The notes: generated by a model from the sequence alone, not told the origin. Counted from the stretch's first letter, positions 1 to 9,207 are shown. The stretch is DNA of 34,147 nucleotides from Calothrix rhizosoleniae SC01 (GCF_900185595.1 NZ_FYBH01000017.1:1-34147), one strand, 5' to 3'. Numbers and translations are program-made.

Positions 1-7
1 ACTCCTT

Positions 8-256
8 TCAGTTCTGCTGAAAAAAGATTACAAAACAAACAATTATCTCGATGTGGAAATGTTTATCAAAAAAATGAACTTCTTTCTTTTGAGCTGCGAT
101 AATTCTGGGGTGTTGAATTAAATAATTATATAGTGATGTTGTTCCAGATTTCATTGCCCCGATAATAATAAAGTCTGGAAGTTTTCTATCTGGACTAGAA
201 AAACATCGATAGCTATACTCGAAAAATTGATTATTAATTCCCTTTATAATGTTCAT
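8..256 (-). pseudogene. Sulfotransferase N-terminal fragment
   Basis: The 82-residue reading frame contains the PAPS-binding 5'-phosphosulfate loop of the sulfotransferase family (IIGAMKSGTTSLYNYL, near residues 31-46), followed by KEVHFFD, which is normal for bacterial sulfotransferases that modify surface polysaccharides or lipids. After about residue 70 the similarity stops and the frame ends in TGA after a hydrophobic, atypical tail. A full enzyme is about 270-320 residues, so roughly three quarters is missing. Another frame (HRDN...) stays open to the left edge of the window, so a frameshift near position 48 is possible, but its residues do not clearly continue the family pattern. It lies 47 bp downstream of the flippase on the same strand, which fits a polysaccharide locus. 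The identity of the N-terminal part is secure; whether the gene is frameshifted or truncated is inference. Confidence 0.65.
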
Positions 257-302
257 TATTATAGAAAAACTTTAAGAAGATTCTAAATGTAAAGAAACGC
301 TA

Positions 303-1631
303 TTAAACTCCTTGTTTATTTCCGCACTTTACCCGTAGTTGCCTCCAAGTTAATCGGCTATTGAGAACAAAGCTTAATACATTGGATAAAAGCATGGCTA
401 ATCCTGCCCCAACTGCACCAAACTGGAAAGTTAGGATCATTAACAGTGGCAAGTAAACCACCAAGATAGCGATCGCATTCACGCGCAAAGAAACATGGGG
501 AAGTCCCATTGCATACAGGGCAGGTTCTAAGAGAAAATTACCCATTTTAAAAATTCCTGCCATCACTAGAATAATTAAAGTGTTATAGGCTGGAATAAAA
601 GTCTCACCCATAGAATAGTGCAATAATTCTCTGCCCAAAATCATAAAAATAATAAAAAGCACTATCCCTATTCCCTGGAGAATTATTCCCAATCTTAAAA
701 TAATAGTGGCGAATTTTTTCCAATTCTCCTGGCTACCCAAGTGAGCTAGTTCTGGATAGACTGATTGGGTTAAGAGTAAAGCCAAATCCTTGAGGGGAGT
801 AGATAATTCGTAACCCGCCCGATACAATCCCACCGCTATAGGATTGACCAAGAATCCTATCATTAAAGGAGTTAGGATAATTGTTAGGGGTAGAGATGAA
901 TTGACATTGGAGATTAGACAAAATTGCCAAATTTTTGGCTCTATTTGGGTTAATTTGGGACAAGAAAAATCCATATCCTTTAACAAACCATGTTTTCCAA
1001 CTTCTCGCCAACCTAACAGCAACAACGAAAGCCCATTCAATGCTTCGGCCATGGACCAAACTAAGAAATATCCCCAAAGGGGAGCCTGAAGCCAAATGGT
1101 GATAACTGTTCCCAATAAGCGAATAAATGGAGCAATAGTTTGTTGCAAACCCAGTAAGTCAAAACGATTATACAGACGCAGTAAACCAGTGGGGGTTGAC
1201 CCAATCGTAAACAAAATGAAAATGCTCAAATACTGCACTTCACGGATTGCAGTTTCATTCCATCCCAAAAACAAACCGATATAAGGAGCAGCAATCATAG
1301 CAATCGCTAACCCCGCCAACGACCCTAAACCGTCAAGTAAAGTTGTTAATTTAATTAGGTTTTGTAGAGCCTTTATATCCTTTTTTTGCAAAAAAATTGC
1401 ACCATAGCGAATCAAAGCTTGCCAAGATTGAAAACTAGTCAAACCCACAATTACTGCAATATAGGTTCTCACCAATACCAATCTGCCAAAAAATTCAACA
1501 CCCAAGCTATGGGCCGTTAAACTTAAGTATCCGAAGTTAGCTATGACAATAAAAACTTGTGCGGCCAAAAGCCAACTGAAGTTTTTCAAGATTCTATGGA
1601 ATATGCGATCAGCAAACCATCTTTGACTCAT
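303..1631 (-). CDS. Polysaccharide flippase (Wzx/MATE-like)
   Basis: This 442-residue, strongly hydrophobic protein has about twelve predicted membrane spans. It resembles the oligosaccharide flippase/polysaccharide biosynthesis family (MVF superfamily), which moves lipid-linked sugar units across the cytoplasmic membrane during O-antigen or exopolysaccharide assembly. The N-terminus (FSWLLAAQVFIVIANFGYLS) matches the typical first helix in which such proteins begin with a short basic cytoplasmic end. The length is within the usual 420-500 range and the frame is intact. It is followed on the same strand by the broken sulfotransferase, so both probably belong to a surface-polysaccharide cluster continuing to the left. 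The family assignment is good; the transported sugar cannot be inferred. Confidence 0.82.
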   Translation of the reverse strand: MSQRWFADRIFHRILKNFSWLLAAQVFIVIANFGYLSLTAHSLGVEFFGRLVLVRTYIAVIVGLTSFQSWQALIRYGAIFLQKKDIKALQNLIKLTTLLDGLGSLAGLAIAMIAAPYIGLFLGWNETAIREVQYLSIFILFTIGSTPTGLLRLYNRFDLLGLQQTIAPFIRLLGTVITIWLQAPLWGYFLVWSMAEALNGLSLLLLGWREVGKHGLLKDMDFSCPKLTQIEPKIWQFCLISNVNSSLPLTIILTPLMIGFLVNPIAVGLYRAGYELSTPLKDLALLLTQSVYPELAHLGSQENWKKFATIILRLGIILQGIGIVLFIIFMILGRELLHYSMGETFIPAYNTLIILVMAGIFKMGNFLLEPALYAMGLPHVSLRVNAIAILVVYLPLLMILTFQFGAVGAGLAMLLSNVLSFVLNSRLTWRQLRVKCGNKQGV

Positions 1632-1913
1632 TAATTTATTGTTTGTTATTTATAGCAGTTGATCTCACATTCTATAGGTGAGATGAAAAATCGTAGTATT
1701 TTTATAATCCATTTATAACAAGGCTTTCAGCTATTAAGCTTATATTTTGCTCGTTTTCTCCATGTCCTTTTTCTTTCTATGGGAACAATTGGTCAAAGGA
1801 TTGTCGTCAACTCAGGCGCACTTCACCTTTTACACCTCTGTGTCGAGTAGGTGTGAAGCTTCTTGCTGTTTCAGCTAAAAAGCTTAATCCTTTTTTTTTG
1901 TATTTATTTATAA

Positions 1914-1958
1914 TTGTAATAAATTACGTGATAGAAATGTAACATATAATTTATTACA
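1914..1958 (+). promoter_or_regulatory. Two TGTAA-type dyads upstream of RND gene
   Basis: Within the 400 bp gap before the RND gene are two dyads built from the same half-site. At 1916-1927 GTAAT and ATTAC arms face each other across AA. At 1938-1958 TGTAA and TTACA arms enclose a TATAAT (1945-1950) that could be a -10 box; no good -35 box lies 16-18 bp upstream. This is the arrangement of a repressor operator over a promoter, but the binding protein is unknown and there is no regulator gene adjacent. The rest of 1632-2032 shows only weak hairpins (for example CTCAC/GTGAG at about 1673-1690) and poly-T runs; I see no gene in it. Confidence 0.35.
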
Positions 1959-2032
1959 ACATTTGGTTAGGCTATGTACGAAATAACCACAATAATTAAT
2001 TCAAAAAATAAGTTGTTAGATTAAATTAATAT

Positions 2033-4798
2033 ATGTGGTTTTTCTATCGCAACACACGCCTGTTAATTCTCATTATTTGCCTCATTCTCATGTGGGGAAT
2101 CTCCTCATGGCAAATCCTCCCTCGCATGGAAGATGCAGTGAGCAGTCAATGGGTGGCGGTCATTACTACTAGATTACCTGGAGCCAGTGCTTACCGAGTC
2201 GAATCTTTAGTAACTGATATTATCGAACAAGAACTATCAGAAATTGACGAAATTCAAACCCTAGTATCGAGCTCAGATCTAGGTAAATCTACGATTAGGA
2301 TCAAATTAAAAAATAGGGTAAAAAATCACGATGAAGTCTGGTCTCGGGTGCGCGATCACTTAGCTGATGTTACTGCAAAATTACCTCCAGAGGCTCAAAA
2401 ACCAGAATACATAGAAAATAGACCAGCTTATACCCTGATTGCAGTACTAACTTGGAATTTAGAATCGCCAGTCAACTACTCTATTTTGCGTCGTTGGGCT
2501 CTGGAATTAGAGGATGAACTTCGTGTTCTGCCAGGAACAGAGCAGGTAGAATTATTTGGGGCTCCCACGGAAGAGATTATAGTGGAGATTGACCCTTCCC
2601 ACCTCACCCCACTGGGTCTAACTCCACAACAATTATCCCAACAAATTCATTTAAGTGATGCTAAAGTGGCCGCAGGTCAACTACGAAGCCAGAATAACCT
2701 CCTGTTAGAGGTGCAAACCCAGCTAGATGACTTGGAGCGTATTCGACAAATTCCCATTCATTCTGTCAATGGAAGCGGACAATTAACCCCTTTGGGGAAT
2801 ATTGCTTTGGTAAAAAAAGGAATTAGAGAACCTCCCTCACAATTAGCCCTGATTGATAATAAACCAGCTATTGCTTTGGCAGTGCTGATGGAACCCGATC
2901 GGCGAATTGATAGTTGGTCACAAACTGCTCGTCAAAACCTAGAAGAATTTAGAGCCAGATTACCCTTAGGCATTGACCTCAAACTGATTTTTGACCAAAG
3001 CAGTTACGTCAACAATCGGCTCAATAACCTATTCAAAAATTTGCTGTTAGGAGGTTTGTGTGTTTTTGTTAGCACCTTATTGATGATGGGTTGGAAATCA
3101 GCCCTAATTGTGAGTTCATCCCTGCCCCTATCGGTGCTGATGGTATTTGGCGGGATGAGAGTGCTGGAGATTCCTCTACATCAGGTATCAGTAACAGGAC
3201 TGGTCATTGCCTTGGGCTTGTTAATTGATAATGCCATTGTTGTTGTAGATGAAATACAGCAGCTGCTTCAACAAGGCCTTAAACCCCAACTAGCCATATC
3301 CCGAGGTATTCGCGACCTAACAGTCCCCCTATTGGCTTCTACCCTGACTACAGTTTTAACCTTTATGCCCATTGCCCTTCTTTCTGGAGGGATAGGTGAG
3401 TTTGTGAGTTCCCTAGGTATATCGGTAATCCTTGCTTTGTGTAGTTCTCTATTTATATCTTTGACCATTGTACCTGCTCTCATAGGCAGAATTCAGAAGA
3501 CGAAAACCACAAACAAACAGTTGAAGGATCGAAGAAAGTATTTTCTTTCTGATCTATCCCCAAATAATTGGTGGAAAACAGGATTTTCCAACTCCAGATT
3601 AACTGCAAATTACAGCCAAATACTCAGTTTTATTTTAGTCAAACCAATAGTAGGGATAGCTCTTAGTTTAATCATACCCTTAACAGGTTTTTTAGTTGCG
3701 GATACTCTTCCAGAACAGTTTTTTCCCCCTTCAGAACGAGACCAATTTCCCATAGAATTACAATTATCCGCCTCTGCTTCCATATCTGAAACTCAAGCAA
3801 TAGTAAAGCAGGCACAAGAAATAATTAAACGTCATCCAGAAGTAATTGATGTTTATTGGTTTATCGGCACAAATGCCCCGAAATTTTATATAACTTTACC
3901 TACTAGTGGCCGTAAATCACCAAATTACGCCAATGGTATCGTTCAAATTACCTCAGCTAGTGAAAGTCGTCGCTTAATTCAAACTCTACAGCAAGAATTA
4001 GATGGAGCCTTACCCTCAACTCAAGTATTTTTGAAACAATTGGAACAAGGTTTGCAGTCTTCAGCACCAATTGTTTTGCTGCTTTATGGTCCGGACTTAA
4101 ACACCCTACAAGAATTAGGAACGCAAATTAGAAGTCAGTTAGCTCAAATATCTAACGTTACCCATACCCGCACCAGTTTAGGAAAAGTTTTACCCAAACT
4201 TGCCCTCTCCCTAGATGAAGAACAAGCCCAACTGACAGGATTGGATAACACCGAAATAGCTCAACAATTAAACGCCAATCTAGAAGGTAACATCGGTGGT
4301 TCTATCCTCGAAGATTCGGAAGAACTACCAGTTCGGGTACGTTTATCTAATGACTCCCGCGCAAACCTTGACCAGATTACTAGTCTCGATTTAGTTCCCA
4401 AGAAACAATTATCTCCAGAAAATCCTACTTCCTTACCCCTATCAACCCTTGGTAAGATTAAGCTGGTTCCAGAAGCGGCCATCATTACTCGGCGCGATGG
4501 TAAACGGGTTAATGCTATCCAAGGTTTTATTAAAGCAGGAGTATTGCCTTCAACCATATTAGCGGATTTCAAACAACGCCTCAGTGACAGTAATTTCCAA
4601 CTCCCTCCCGGCTATTCAATGGAGTGGGGTGGAGAATCAGCCGAACGCAAGGAAGCAATAGTTAATTTACTTTCCACAGTAGGCATTGTCATTTTTTTAA
4701 TGGTCGCTACCCTTGTTCTTTCCTTCCAGTCCTTCCGTAGTGCTGGTATCATTTTTATAGTTGCTATCGGTTCAGTGGGTCTAAGTAGGTTGGCGTAA
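2033..4798 (+). pseudogene. RND efflux permease, interrupted (5' part)
   Basis: This encodes 921 residues of a resistance-nodulation-division (HAE1/AcrB-like) inner-membrane pump subunit, which exports drugs, lipophilic compounds or metals using the proton gradient. Visible features are the first membrane helix followed by the periplasmic porter segment (GASAYRVESLVT), the second helix block near residues 335-480 with the TM4 signature GLLIDNAIVVVDEI (Asp-Asn in place of the AcrB Asp-Asp pair), and the second porter half up to helix 8 or 9. The frame ends at a TAA that lies inside the inserted element at 4784-4910. Removing the element plus one TA copy rejoins this part in frame with 4913-5308 to give 1048 residues, the normal RND length. 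No adaptor (HlyD-type) or outer-membrane gene is adjacent. The truncated product would lack the last membrane helices and is unlikely to work. Confidence 0.85.
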
Positions 4799-4910
4799 AA
4801 AATTATCGTTTGGATAAGGCAGGGGGCAGGGAGCAGGGAGCAGGGGGAACAAGGGTTTTAGGCTTATTTACTATTCTTCACATAGTTTGGTTTTATTGTG
4901 CCGACTTACT
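4784..4910 (+). mobile_element. MITE-like element inserted in RND gene
   Basis: This is a 127 bp insertion with imperfect terminal inverted repeats: the left end AGTAGGTTGGC pairs with the right end GCCGACTTACT (reverse complement AGTAAGTCGGC, two mismatches in eleven). It is flanked by TA at 4782-4783 and again at 4911-4912, a TA target duplication as made by IS630/Tc1-mariner type transposases. It has no coding capacity and its centre carries tandem GGGAGCA-type repeats. Deleting the element and one TA restores Gly-Leu-Ala-Leu-Ala-Ser-Leu-Trp of the RND helix exactly. It adds 129 bp (43 codons) but brings three in-frame stops at 4796, 4859 and 4883. A transposase able to move it is not in the window. 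Confidence 0.85.
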
Positions 4911-4912
4911 TA

Positions 4913-5308
4913 GCACTAGCTTCCTTGTGGTTTTTCGGTTATCCCCTTGGTTTTATGGCTATTCTGGGCACAATGGGTTTAATTGGCGTGGCAATTAATG
5001 ATTCTATCGTGGTTCTGGCAGCTATCCGTGATCATCCTCGAGCCAGAAAAGGCGATCGCCAAGCTATGGTAAAAGTGATTGTCCGTTCCACTCGCCATGT
5101 TCTTACTACCACCATCACCACCATTGTTGGTTTTATTCCCCTATTTCTAGATGGGGGTGAATTATGGCCTCCTTTAGCCATTTGCATTGCTGGAGGAGTT
5201 GGTGGAGCTACTTTATTAGCATTAGTATTTGTCCCCTGTGCTTACTTACTGGTTATAGGTCGAAACTATCCCATCTGCATCAAATTTTCTGGGGATCCAA
5301 CATCATGA
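4913..5308 (+). pseudogene. RND efflux permease, interrupted (3' part)
   Basis: This is the C-terminal remainder of the pump beyond the inserted element, in the same reading frame as the 5' part. It encodes the conserved GTMGLIGVAINDSIVVL signature, the cytoplasmic loop and the final helices (TTTITTIVGFIPLFL, then GGATLLALVFVPCAYLL). A GTG at 4898 inside the element could in principle start translation, but there is no ribosome-binding sequence before it, so an independent product is doubtful. The sequence downstream of the insertion has stayed free of stops and the motifs are intact, so the disruption may be recent. Confidence 0.8.
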
Positions 5309-5573
5309 ATGAGCCATTAGAGAATAAACACGCAAAAACTGAGCTAGAGTGCGCCCAAATTGACAATTACCACAATTACATTCATAAAATCCCAAAATTA
5401 ACTTTATTTGGTCGAGCAACTATCCTGCTTCTATTAGGGTGCCAAAGCTTAGTGATATGCGAGAAATACTGCAAAGCGAAATTCAAACGAAAGCAGAGAA
5501 AAAATGTCCTGGTAGTCTAGCCGTTCAAAAAAAATACACCAGAGAATATCGTGTCAGTGCTCAAGTACAATAA
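5305..5573 (+). pseudogene. Small unrecognised ORF, probably frameshifted
   Basis: An ATG overlaps the RND stop codon (ATGA), the usual sign of translational coupling. The first frame gives MNEPLENKHA..., a hydrophobic stretch RATILLLLGCQSL near residues 38-50, and then a lysine-rich low-quality tail ending at 5520. In another frame, open from about 5451 to the TAA at 5571-5573, the translation reads naturally (EIQTKAEKKCPGSLAVQKKY then TREYRVSAQVQ). A one-base shift around 5440-5456 would join the two into a protein of about 89 residues with an N-terminal membrane or lipoprotein-like segment. I do not recognise the family. The coupling is seen; the frameshift is inference. Confidence 0.35.
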
Positions 5574-5606
5574 CTACAGCAAGTTATCGCACTAATTAAC
5601 GGGATA

Positions 5607-5679
<73 letters not shown>

Positions 5680-5820
5680 GTTTGTTGCACACAAGAAATA
5701 ATTATAGCGAACTATCTCAGATTGCGCTAGTATTTTTAAGAAAAAATTTTTGCAGAAATTCTATATCTAGATTTAAGTTGCAATAATTTTGACTATTGAC
5801 TGTAGAATTTTGATTTATTT

Positions 5821-6450
5821 ATGCCCTCTGGTAGGACGCATGATCGCATTACATTATGGGCTTTGCCTTGGATTGCTGGCTTGGCATTTTGGCAAACTCG
5901 TAGTAGCAATATTACTTTACTCATTGCTGGTGGCTTCCTATTTGGAGGGCTAATGTTTGGTCCCGATTTGGATATCTACTCTCGCCACTACCAACGCTGG
6001 GGATGGTTCCGATGGATTTGGCTTCCCTATCAAAAAAGTCTGCGCCATCGCTCTTTTCTATCCCACGGTCCTATTATTGGTACCACCCTGCGGGTAATTT
6101 ATTTATGCTGTGTAGTTGGCTCGTTTACCTTGTTAATGTTGCTAATTATCCAAAAGCTACTGAATTTACAGTGGAATTGGCAGATAACAGGGGAGTCTAT
6201 GGGGCGATCGCTTATTTTTTATGCTACAGAATTTATGGCTTTGTTTCTAGGGATGGAATTGGGTGCAATGAGTCATTCTCTCAGTGATTGGAGTGGTTCA
6301 GCTTACAAGCGGTTCAAAAAGAAAGGGATTGCTGGTGTGCTTCCTAGTGGCAAAATAAAGAAACGTAAGGTAAGCAGTCGGATGACTCGGCAAACGAAGA
6401 GAAGTCGCAGTCGTAAATCAGTTAAAACCGCAGAGAATAAGAAAATATAG
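5821..6450 (+). CDS. DUF2227 putative metal-binding membrane protein
   Basis: This 209-residue protein starts MPSGRTHDRIT and carries HRSFLSHGPIIGT near residues 76-88 and FGPDLDIYSRHY near 46-57, the conserved His/Asp-rich signature of the cyanobacterial DUF2227 'metal-binding' family. Its hydrophobic segments (about 15-45, 85-112 and 130-150) place it in a membrane. The C-terminus (about 170-209) is a very basic tail rich in Lys, Arg and Ser. The biochemical role is not established; the HxxxxH pattern recalls membrane-bound metal-dependent hydrolases (YdjM/DUF457-like). mazG starts 5 bp after its stop, so the two are likely cotranscribed. Confidence 0.75.
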   Translation: MPSGRTHDRITLWALPWIAGLAFWQTRSSNITLLIAGGFLFGGLMFGPDLDIYSRHYQRWGWFRWIWLPYQKSLRHRSFLSHGPIIGTTLRVIYLCCVVGSFTLLMLLIIQKLLNLQWNWQITGESMGRSLIFYATEFMALFLGMELGAMSHSLSDWSGSAYKRFKKKGIAGVLPSGKIKKRKVSSRMTRQTKRSRSRKSVKTAENKKI

Positions 6451-6455
6451 AGTTT

Positions 6456-7283
6456 ATGGAATTTAATCAAGCACAGCAACACCCAGAAACTTTAGAGGCT
6501 TTGCAAGAGTTAATTAATGTGGTGGCAAAGTTACGTAATCCTGATGGTGGTTGTCCTTGGGATTTGGCACAAACTCCCCAAACTTTAATACCCTACGTGA
6601 TTGAAGAAGCCTATGAGGTGGTAGATGCCATTAAAGGTGGAGACTCTGAAGCGATCGCAGAGGAGTTGGGTGATTTATTATTACAAGTGGTGTTGCAAGC
6701 ACAAATAGCCCTGGAATTTCAACACTTTACTCTCAAGCAAGTGGCTGAAGGGATTTCGCAAAAATTGATTCGCCGACACCCCCATGTATTTGGGGATGTT
6801 TCTGTGGCAAGTGTAGATGAAATACAGCAAAACTGGGAGCAAATCAAAGCTGAGGAAAAAGGACATACATCCAATGATGCCAATCAATTGAGCCGCAAAC
6901 TCAGCAGTTATAAGCGCAAACTACCACCATTGATGGCAAGTATGAAAATTTCCCAAAAGGCTGCCGATGTGGGCTTTGAGTGGGAAAATATTGATGGGGT
7001 CTGGGATAAATTTCATGAGGAGTTGCAAGAATTTCACCAGGCTATAGCTCATGAAACTCCAGCAGAGCAGCAATCAGAGTTAGGAGATTTATTATTTTCT
7101 GTATTACAACTAGCTCGGTGGTATAACTTAGACCCCACTGAAGCATTGCAAGGAACTAATCACCGTTTTATTCAGCGATTACAAAAAATGGAATTATTTT
7201 GCGATCGCCCCCTTTCTGATTACTCCCTAGAAGAATTAGAATCCTTTTGGCAAGAAGCGAAAAAGCAATTAGCCAAAGAATAG
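6456..7283 (+). CDS. mazG: Nucleoside triphosphate pyrophosphohydrolase MazG
   Basis: This 275-residue protein has the two tandem MazG helical domains of the full-length family. The first (about residues 10-140) shows GGCPWDLAQTPQTLIPYVIE, then EEAYEVVDAI and EELGDLLLQV, which supply the Mg-binding EExxE and ExxD groups. The second (about 160-260) repeats AADVGFEWENIDGVWDKFHE and ELGDLLFSVLQLARW. MazG hydrolyses NTPs and dNTPs, including aberrant ones, to monophosphates and pyrophosphate, cleaning the nucleotide pool in the cytoplasm. It begins 5 bp after the DUF2227 stop with no clear Shine-Dalgarno sequence. Length and motifs are normal. Confidence 0.93.
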   Translation: MEFNQAQQHPETLEALQELINVVAKLRNPDGGCPWDLAQTPQTLIPYVIEEAYEVVDAIKGGDSEAIAEELGDLLLQVVLQAQIALEFQHFTLKQVAEGISQKLIRRHPHVFGDVSVASVDEIQQNWEQIKAEEKGHTSNDANQLSRKLSSYKRKLPPLMASMKISQKAADVGFEWENIDGVWDKFHEELQEFHQAIAHETPAEQQSELGDLLFSVLQLARWYNLDPTEALQGTNHRFIQRLQKMELFCDRPLSDYSLEELESFWQEAKKQLAKE

Positions 7284-7317
7284 AGGCGCAAGCCTTGCAC
7301 CTAAGAGGAAATGAATA

Positions 7318-7352
7318 AACTGATAACTGTTAACTGATAACTGATAACTGAT
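7318..7352. repeat. Five tandem AACTGAT heptamers at the end of queA
   Basis: Five consecutive 7-bp units (AACTGAT, one variant AACTGTT) lie between mazG and queA. They overlap the queA 3' end: read on the minus strand they encode the last residues of QueA and its TAA stop at 7330-7332. This is the short tandemly repeated heptamer type common in heterocystous cyanobacteria. Confidence 0.8.
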
Positions 7353-8505
7353 TTACTGCTTCTGGTGAAATTAACATGGCATCACCGAATGAATAGAAGC
7401 GGTATCCAGATGCGATCGCATGTTGATAAATATTTAGTAATCTTTGCCTACCAATTAAAGCACTGACTAACATTAATAAACTCGAACGGGGTAGATGAAA
7501 ATTAGTAATCAAACCCTCCACCACTCGCCATTTATAACCTGGATAAATAAACAAGTTACTTTTACCACAAAAAGGTTGTATTTCCCCCGACCCTGCGGCT
7601 GATTCTAAAGACCTGACCACAGTTGTCCCCACAGCTATAATTCGACCACCTGCAGCTTTGGTTTGGCGAATTTGTTCTACTGTGGAAGCAGGTACTTCAA
7701 TCCACTCCTCATGCATATGGTGAGCAGTCACATTTTCTACCTCTACCGGACGGAATGTACCCACACCCACATGAAGAGTCACAAAAGCTTGATTTACTCC
7801 CCGCGATCGCAATTTTTCTAGCAATTCTGGGGTGAAATGTAATCCTGCTGTTGGAGCTGCGATCGCTCCTGGGTTTTTGGCATATACAGTCTGATACTGT
7901 TCATCTTCAGCCTGGGTATCCAGAATATATGGCGGTAAAGGAACTTGCCCAAATACATCCAACAAATCCATTAAAGACATGCCTTCCGGCACATCAAACT
8001 GTAACAACCTACCTCCAGTCGCCTCATCAGTTTCCCATACCGTAGCCGTGAGCTCATCAGCCAAGTCAAACTGGTTTCCATCACCTTGCCTTGCAGCAGT
8101 AAAAATAAGTTTTGCCCCCAACTTAAACCGCTTTCCTGGTTTGACCAAAGCTAACCAGCAATTTTGTTGCATTTCCTCCAACAGCAGTACTTCAATTTCT
8201 GCACCAGTGGATTTATGACCATACAATCTTGCCGGAATGACTCTAGTATTATTCATTACCAGTAAATCGCCAGGAAAAAGTAGATCCGGTAAATTACGGA
8301 AAACAGTATTTAGCGGTTGCGTATTATTCCCAGTTTTTATAGAATCAACTACCAAGAGCCGAGAACTATCTCGAGGAAAAGCTGGATTTTGGGCAATCAT
8401 TTCTGGTGGCAGTTCATAGTCATATCCCGACAAACAAATGTCTAAGTCCACTTCTGTATCCAGTGGATGAATAGCCGTATTTTCACTAGGAGTTTGATGC
8501 TGCAT
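7330..8505 (-). CDS. queA: S-adenosylmethionine:tRNA ribosyltransferase-isomerase
   Basis: This 391-residue protein is QueA, which transfers and isomerises the ribose of SAM onto 7-aminomethyl-7-deazaguanine in tRNA to form epoxyqueuosine at the wobble position. Recognisable blocks are [20 protein letters not shown] near residue 30, [15 protein letters not shown] near 82-96, [20 protein letters not shown] near 213-232, [13 protein letters not shown] near 242-254, and [20 protein letters not shown] near 333-352. It is about 35 residues longer than many homologues: roughly 25 extra at the N-terminus, and a C-terminal tail (QLSVIS) encoded by tandem heptamers. The true start may be further in. 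It is divergent from the hypothetical gene at 8751. Confidence 0.93.
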   Translation of the reverse strand: MQHQTPSENTAIHPLDTEVDLDICLSGYDYELPPEMIAQNPAFPRDSSRLLVVDSIKTGNNTQPLNTVFRNLPDLLFPGDLLVMNNTRVIPARLYGHKSTGAEIEVLLLEEMQQNCWLALVKPGKRFKLGAKLIFTAARQGDGNQFDLADELTATVWETDEATGGRLLQFDVPEGMSLMDLLDVFGQVPLPPYILDTQAEDEQYQTVYAKNPGAIAAPTAGLHFTPELLEKLRSRGVNQAFVTLHVGVGTFRPVEVENVTAHHMHEEWIEVPASTVEQIRQTKAAGGRIIAVGTTVVRSLESAAGSGEIQPFCGKSNLFIYPGYKWRVVEGLITNFHLPRSSLLMLVSALIGRQRLLNIYQHAIASGYRFYSFGDAMLISPEAVNQLSVIS

Positions 8506-8617
8506 TTGTGTACAAAATTTTAATAAAACTAAGACTTTTTGAGTATTATTTATAAAAAATTAATCTTCATAGAACAAAAGTTAAATAGTGTTGTGAAATT
8601 TTCATGAACTATATCCG

Positions 8618-8658
8618 TATAATTTAAGTACAAATATAAAAGTTGGGTAAACTTACCC
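8618..8658 (+). promoter_or_regulatory. -10 box and GGGTAA/TTACCC palindrome
   Basis: A TATAAT at 8618-8623 is followed 21 bp later by an inverted repeat GGGTAA-AC-TTACCC at 8645-8658. Together they lie in the divergent queA/hypothetical gap, about 95-130 bp before the ATG at 8751. No matching -35 box is evident. The palindrome could be an operator or the base of a 5'-leader hairpin; a second GGGAT...TACCCT pair follows at about 8670-8684. The function is inference. Confidence 0.35.
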
Positions 8659-8750
8659 ATGAGAAAACGGGGATTTTTACCCTACCGGAGAAAGGTTTTG
8701 ATCGAGCAATATTAGGAATTGTAGGATTGGCTTTAATCCGAAGCAGTAAC

Positions 8751-9140
8751 ATGGAATATTTGTATTATTTGGCAAACGCCAGTCTCACTTTGAGGGTAGT
8801 TCAATTTTTTCACTCCAGACCGCAAATTCCCGTTTCATTTGTCACTGTTATCCATCAAATTGATGGTTGGGTAGTGAGAATCAAACTGAAAAGTCAGGTA
8901 AACTCCCAAGACGATGGTGACATTCGCGCTTATTTAAATGAATTAGGTATTAGCTATGAGCCACCCATGCGGGTGCAAATGGCTATGTGGAGTTTAGAAG
9001 CAGGACAAAATCCAGTGGATGTCATGCGTCGCTACCAAGTGGCAATTGTATCTCATGGGCATCCAGAAAAGAAAGAAATTGAAGCTTTTAGGCAACAATT
9101 TGTCCGAGGGTTAGGTTACTGTCCTGAGACTCTAGCCTAA
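8751..9140 (+). CDS. Conserved cyanobacterial hypothetical protein
   Basis: From the ATG at 8751 this encodes 129 residues beginning MEYLYYLANASLTLRVVQFF and ending FVRGLGYCPETLA. The frame is open upstream to a TTG at 8643, but those 36 residues look non-coding and cross a palindrome, so the ATG is preferred. I recall similar small proteins conserved next to housekeeping genes in many cyanobacteria, but know no function. The protein is mixed alpha/beta in character, without a signal peptide or membrane segment; EAFRQQFVRGLGYCPE at the C-terminus is the most family-like block. It is divergent from queA and converges on yraN. Confidence 0.65.
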   Translation: MEYLYYLANASLTLRVVQFFHSRPQIPVSFVTVIHQIDGWVVRIKLKSQVNSQDDGDIRAYLNELGISYEPPMRVQMAMWSLEAGQNPVDVMRRYQVAIVSHGHPEKKEIEAFRQQFVRGLGYCPETLA

Positions 9141-9207
9141 GTTTCAATCTCTATATGTGTACTCTAGCAGGAATGCATAAAATTCTTCATCATGAGTAAT
9201 TGGTAAT

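Noticed and set aside
4898-5308. Separate gene starting at GTG 4898
   Set aside because: It is the same frame as the RND gene and encodes its C-terminal helices; the GTG lies in the inserted element without a ribosome-binding site.
8643-8750. N-terminal extension of the hypothetical gene from TTG
   Set aside because: The 36 extra residues cross a palindrome and look non-coding; the ATG at 8751 gives a typical start.
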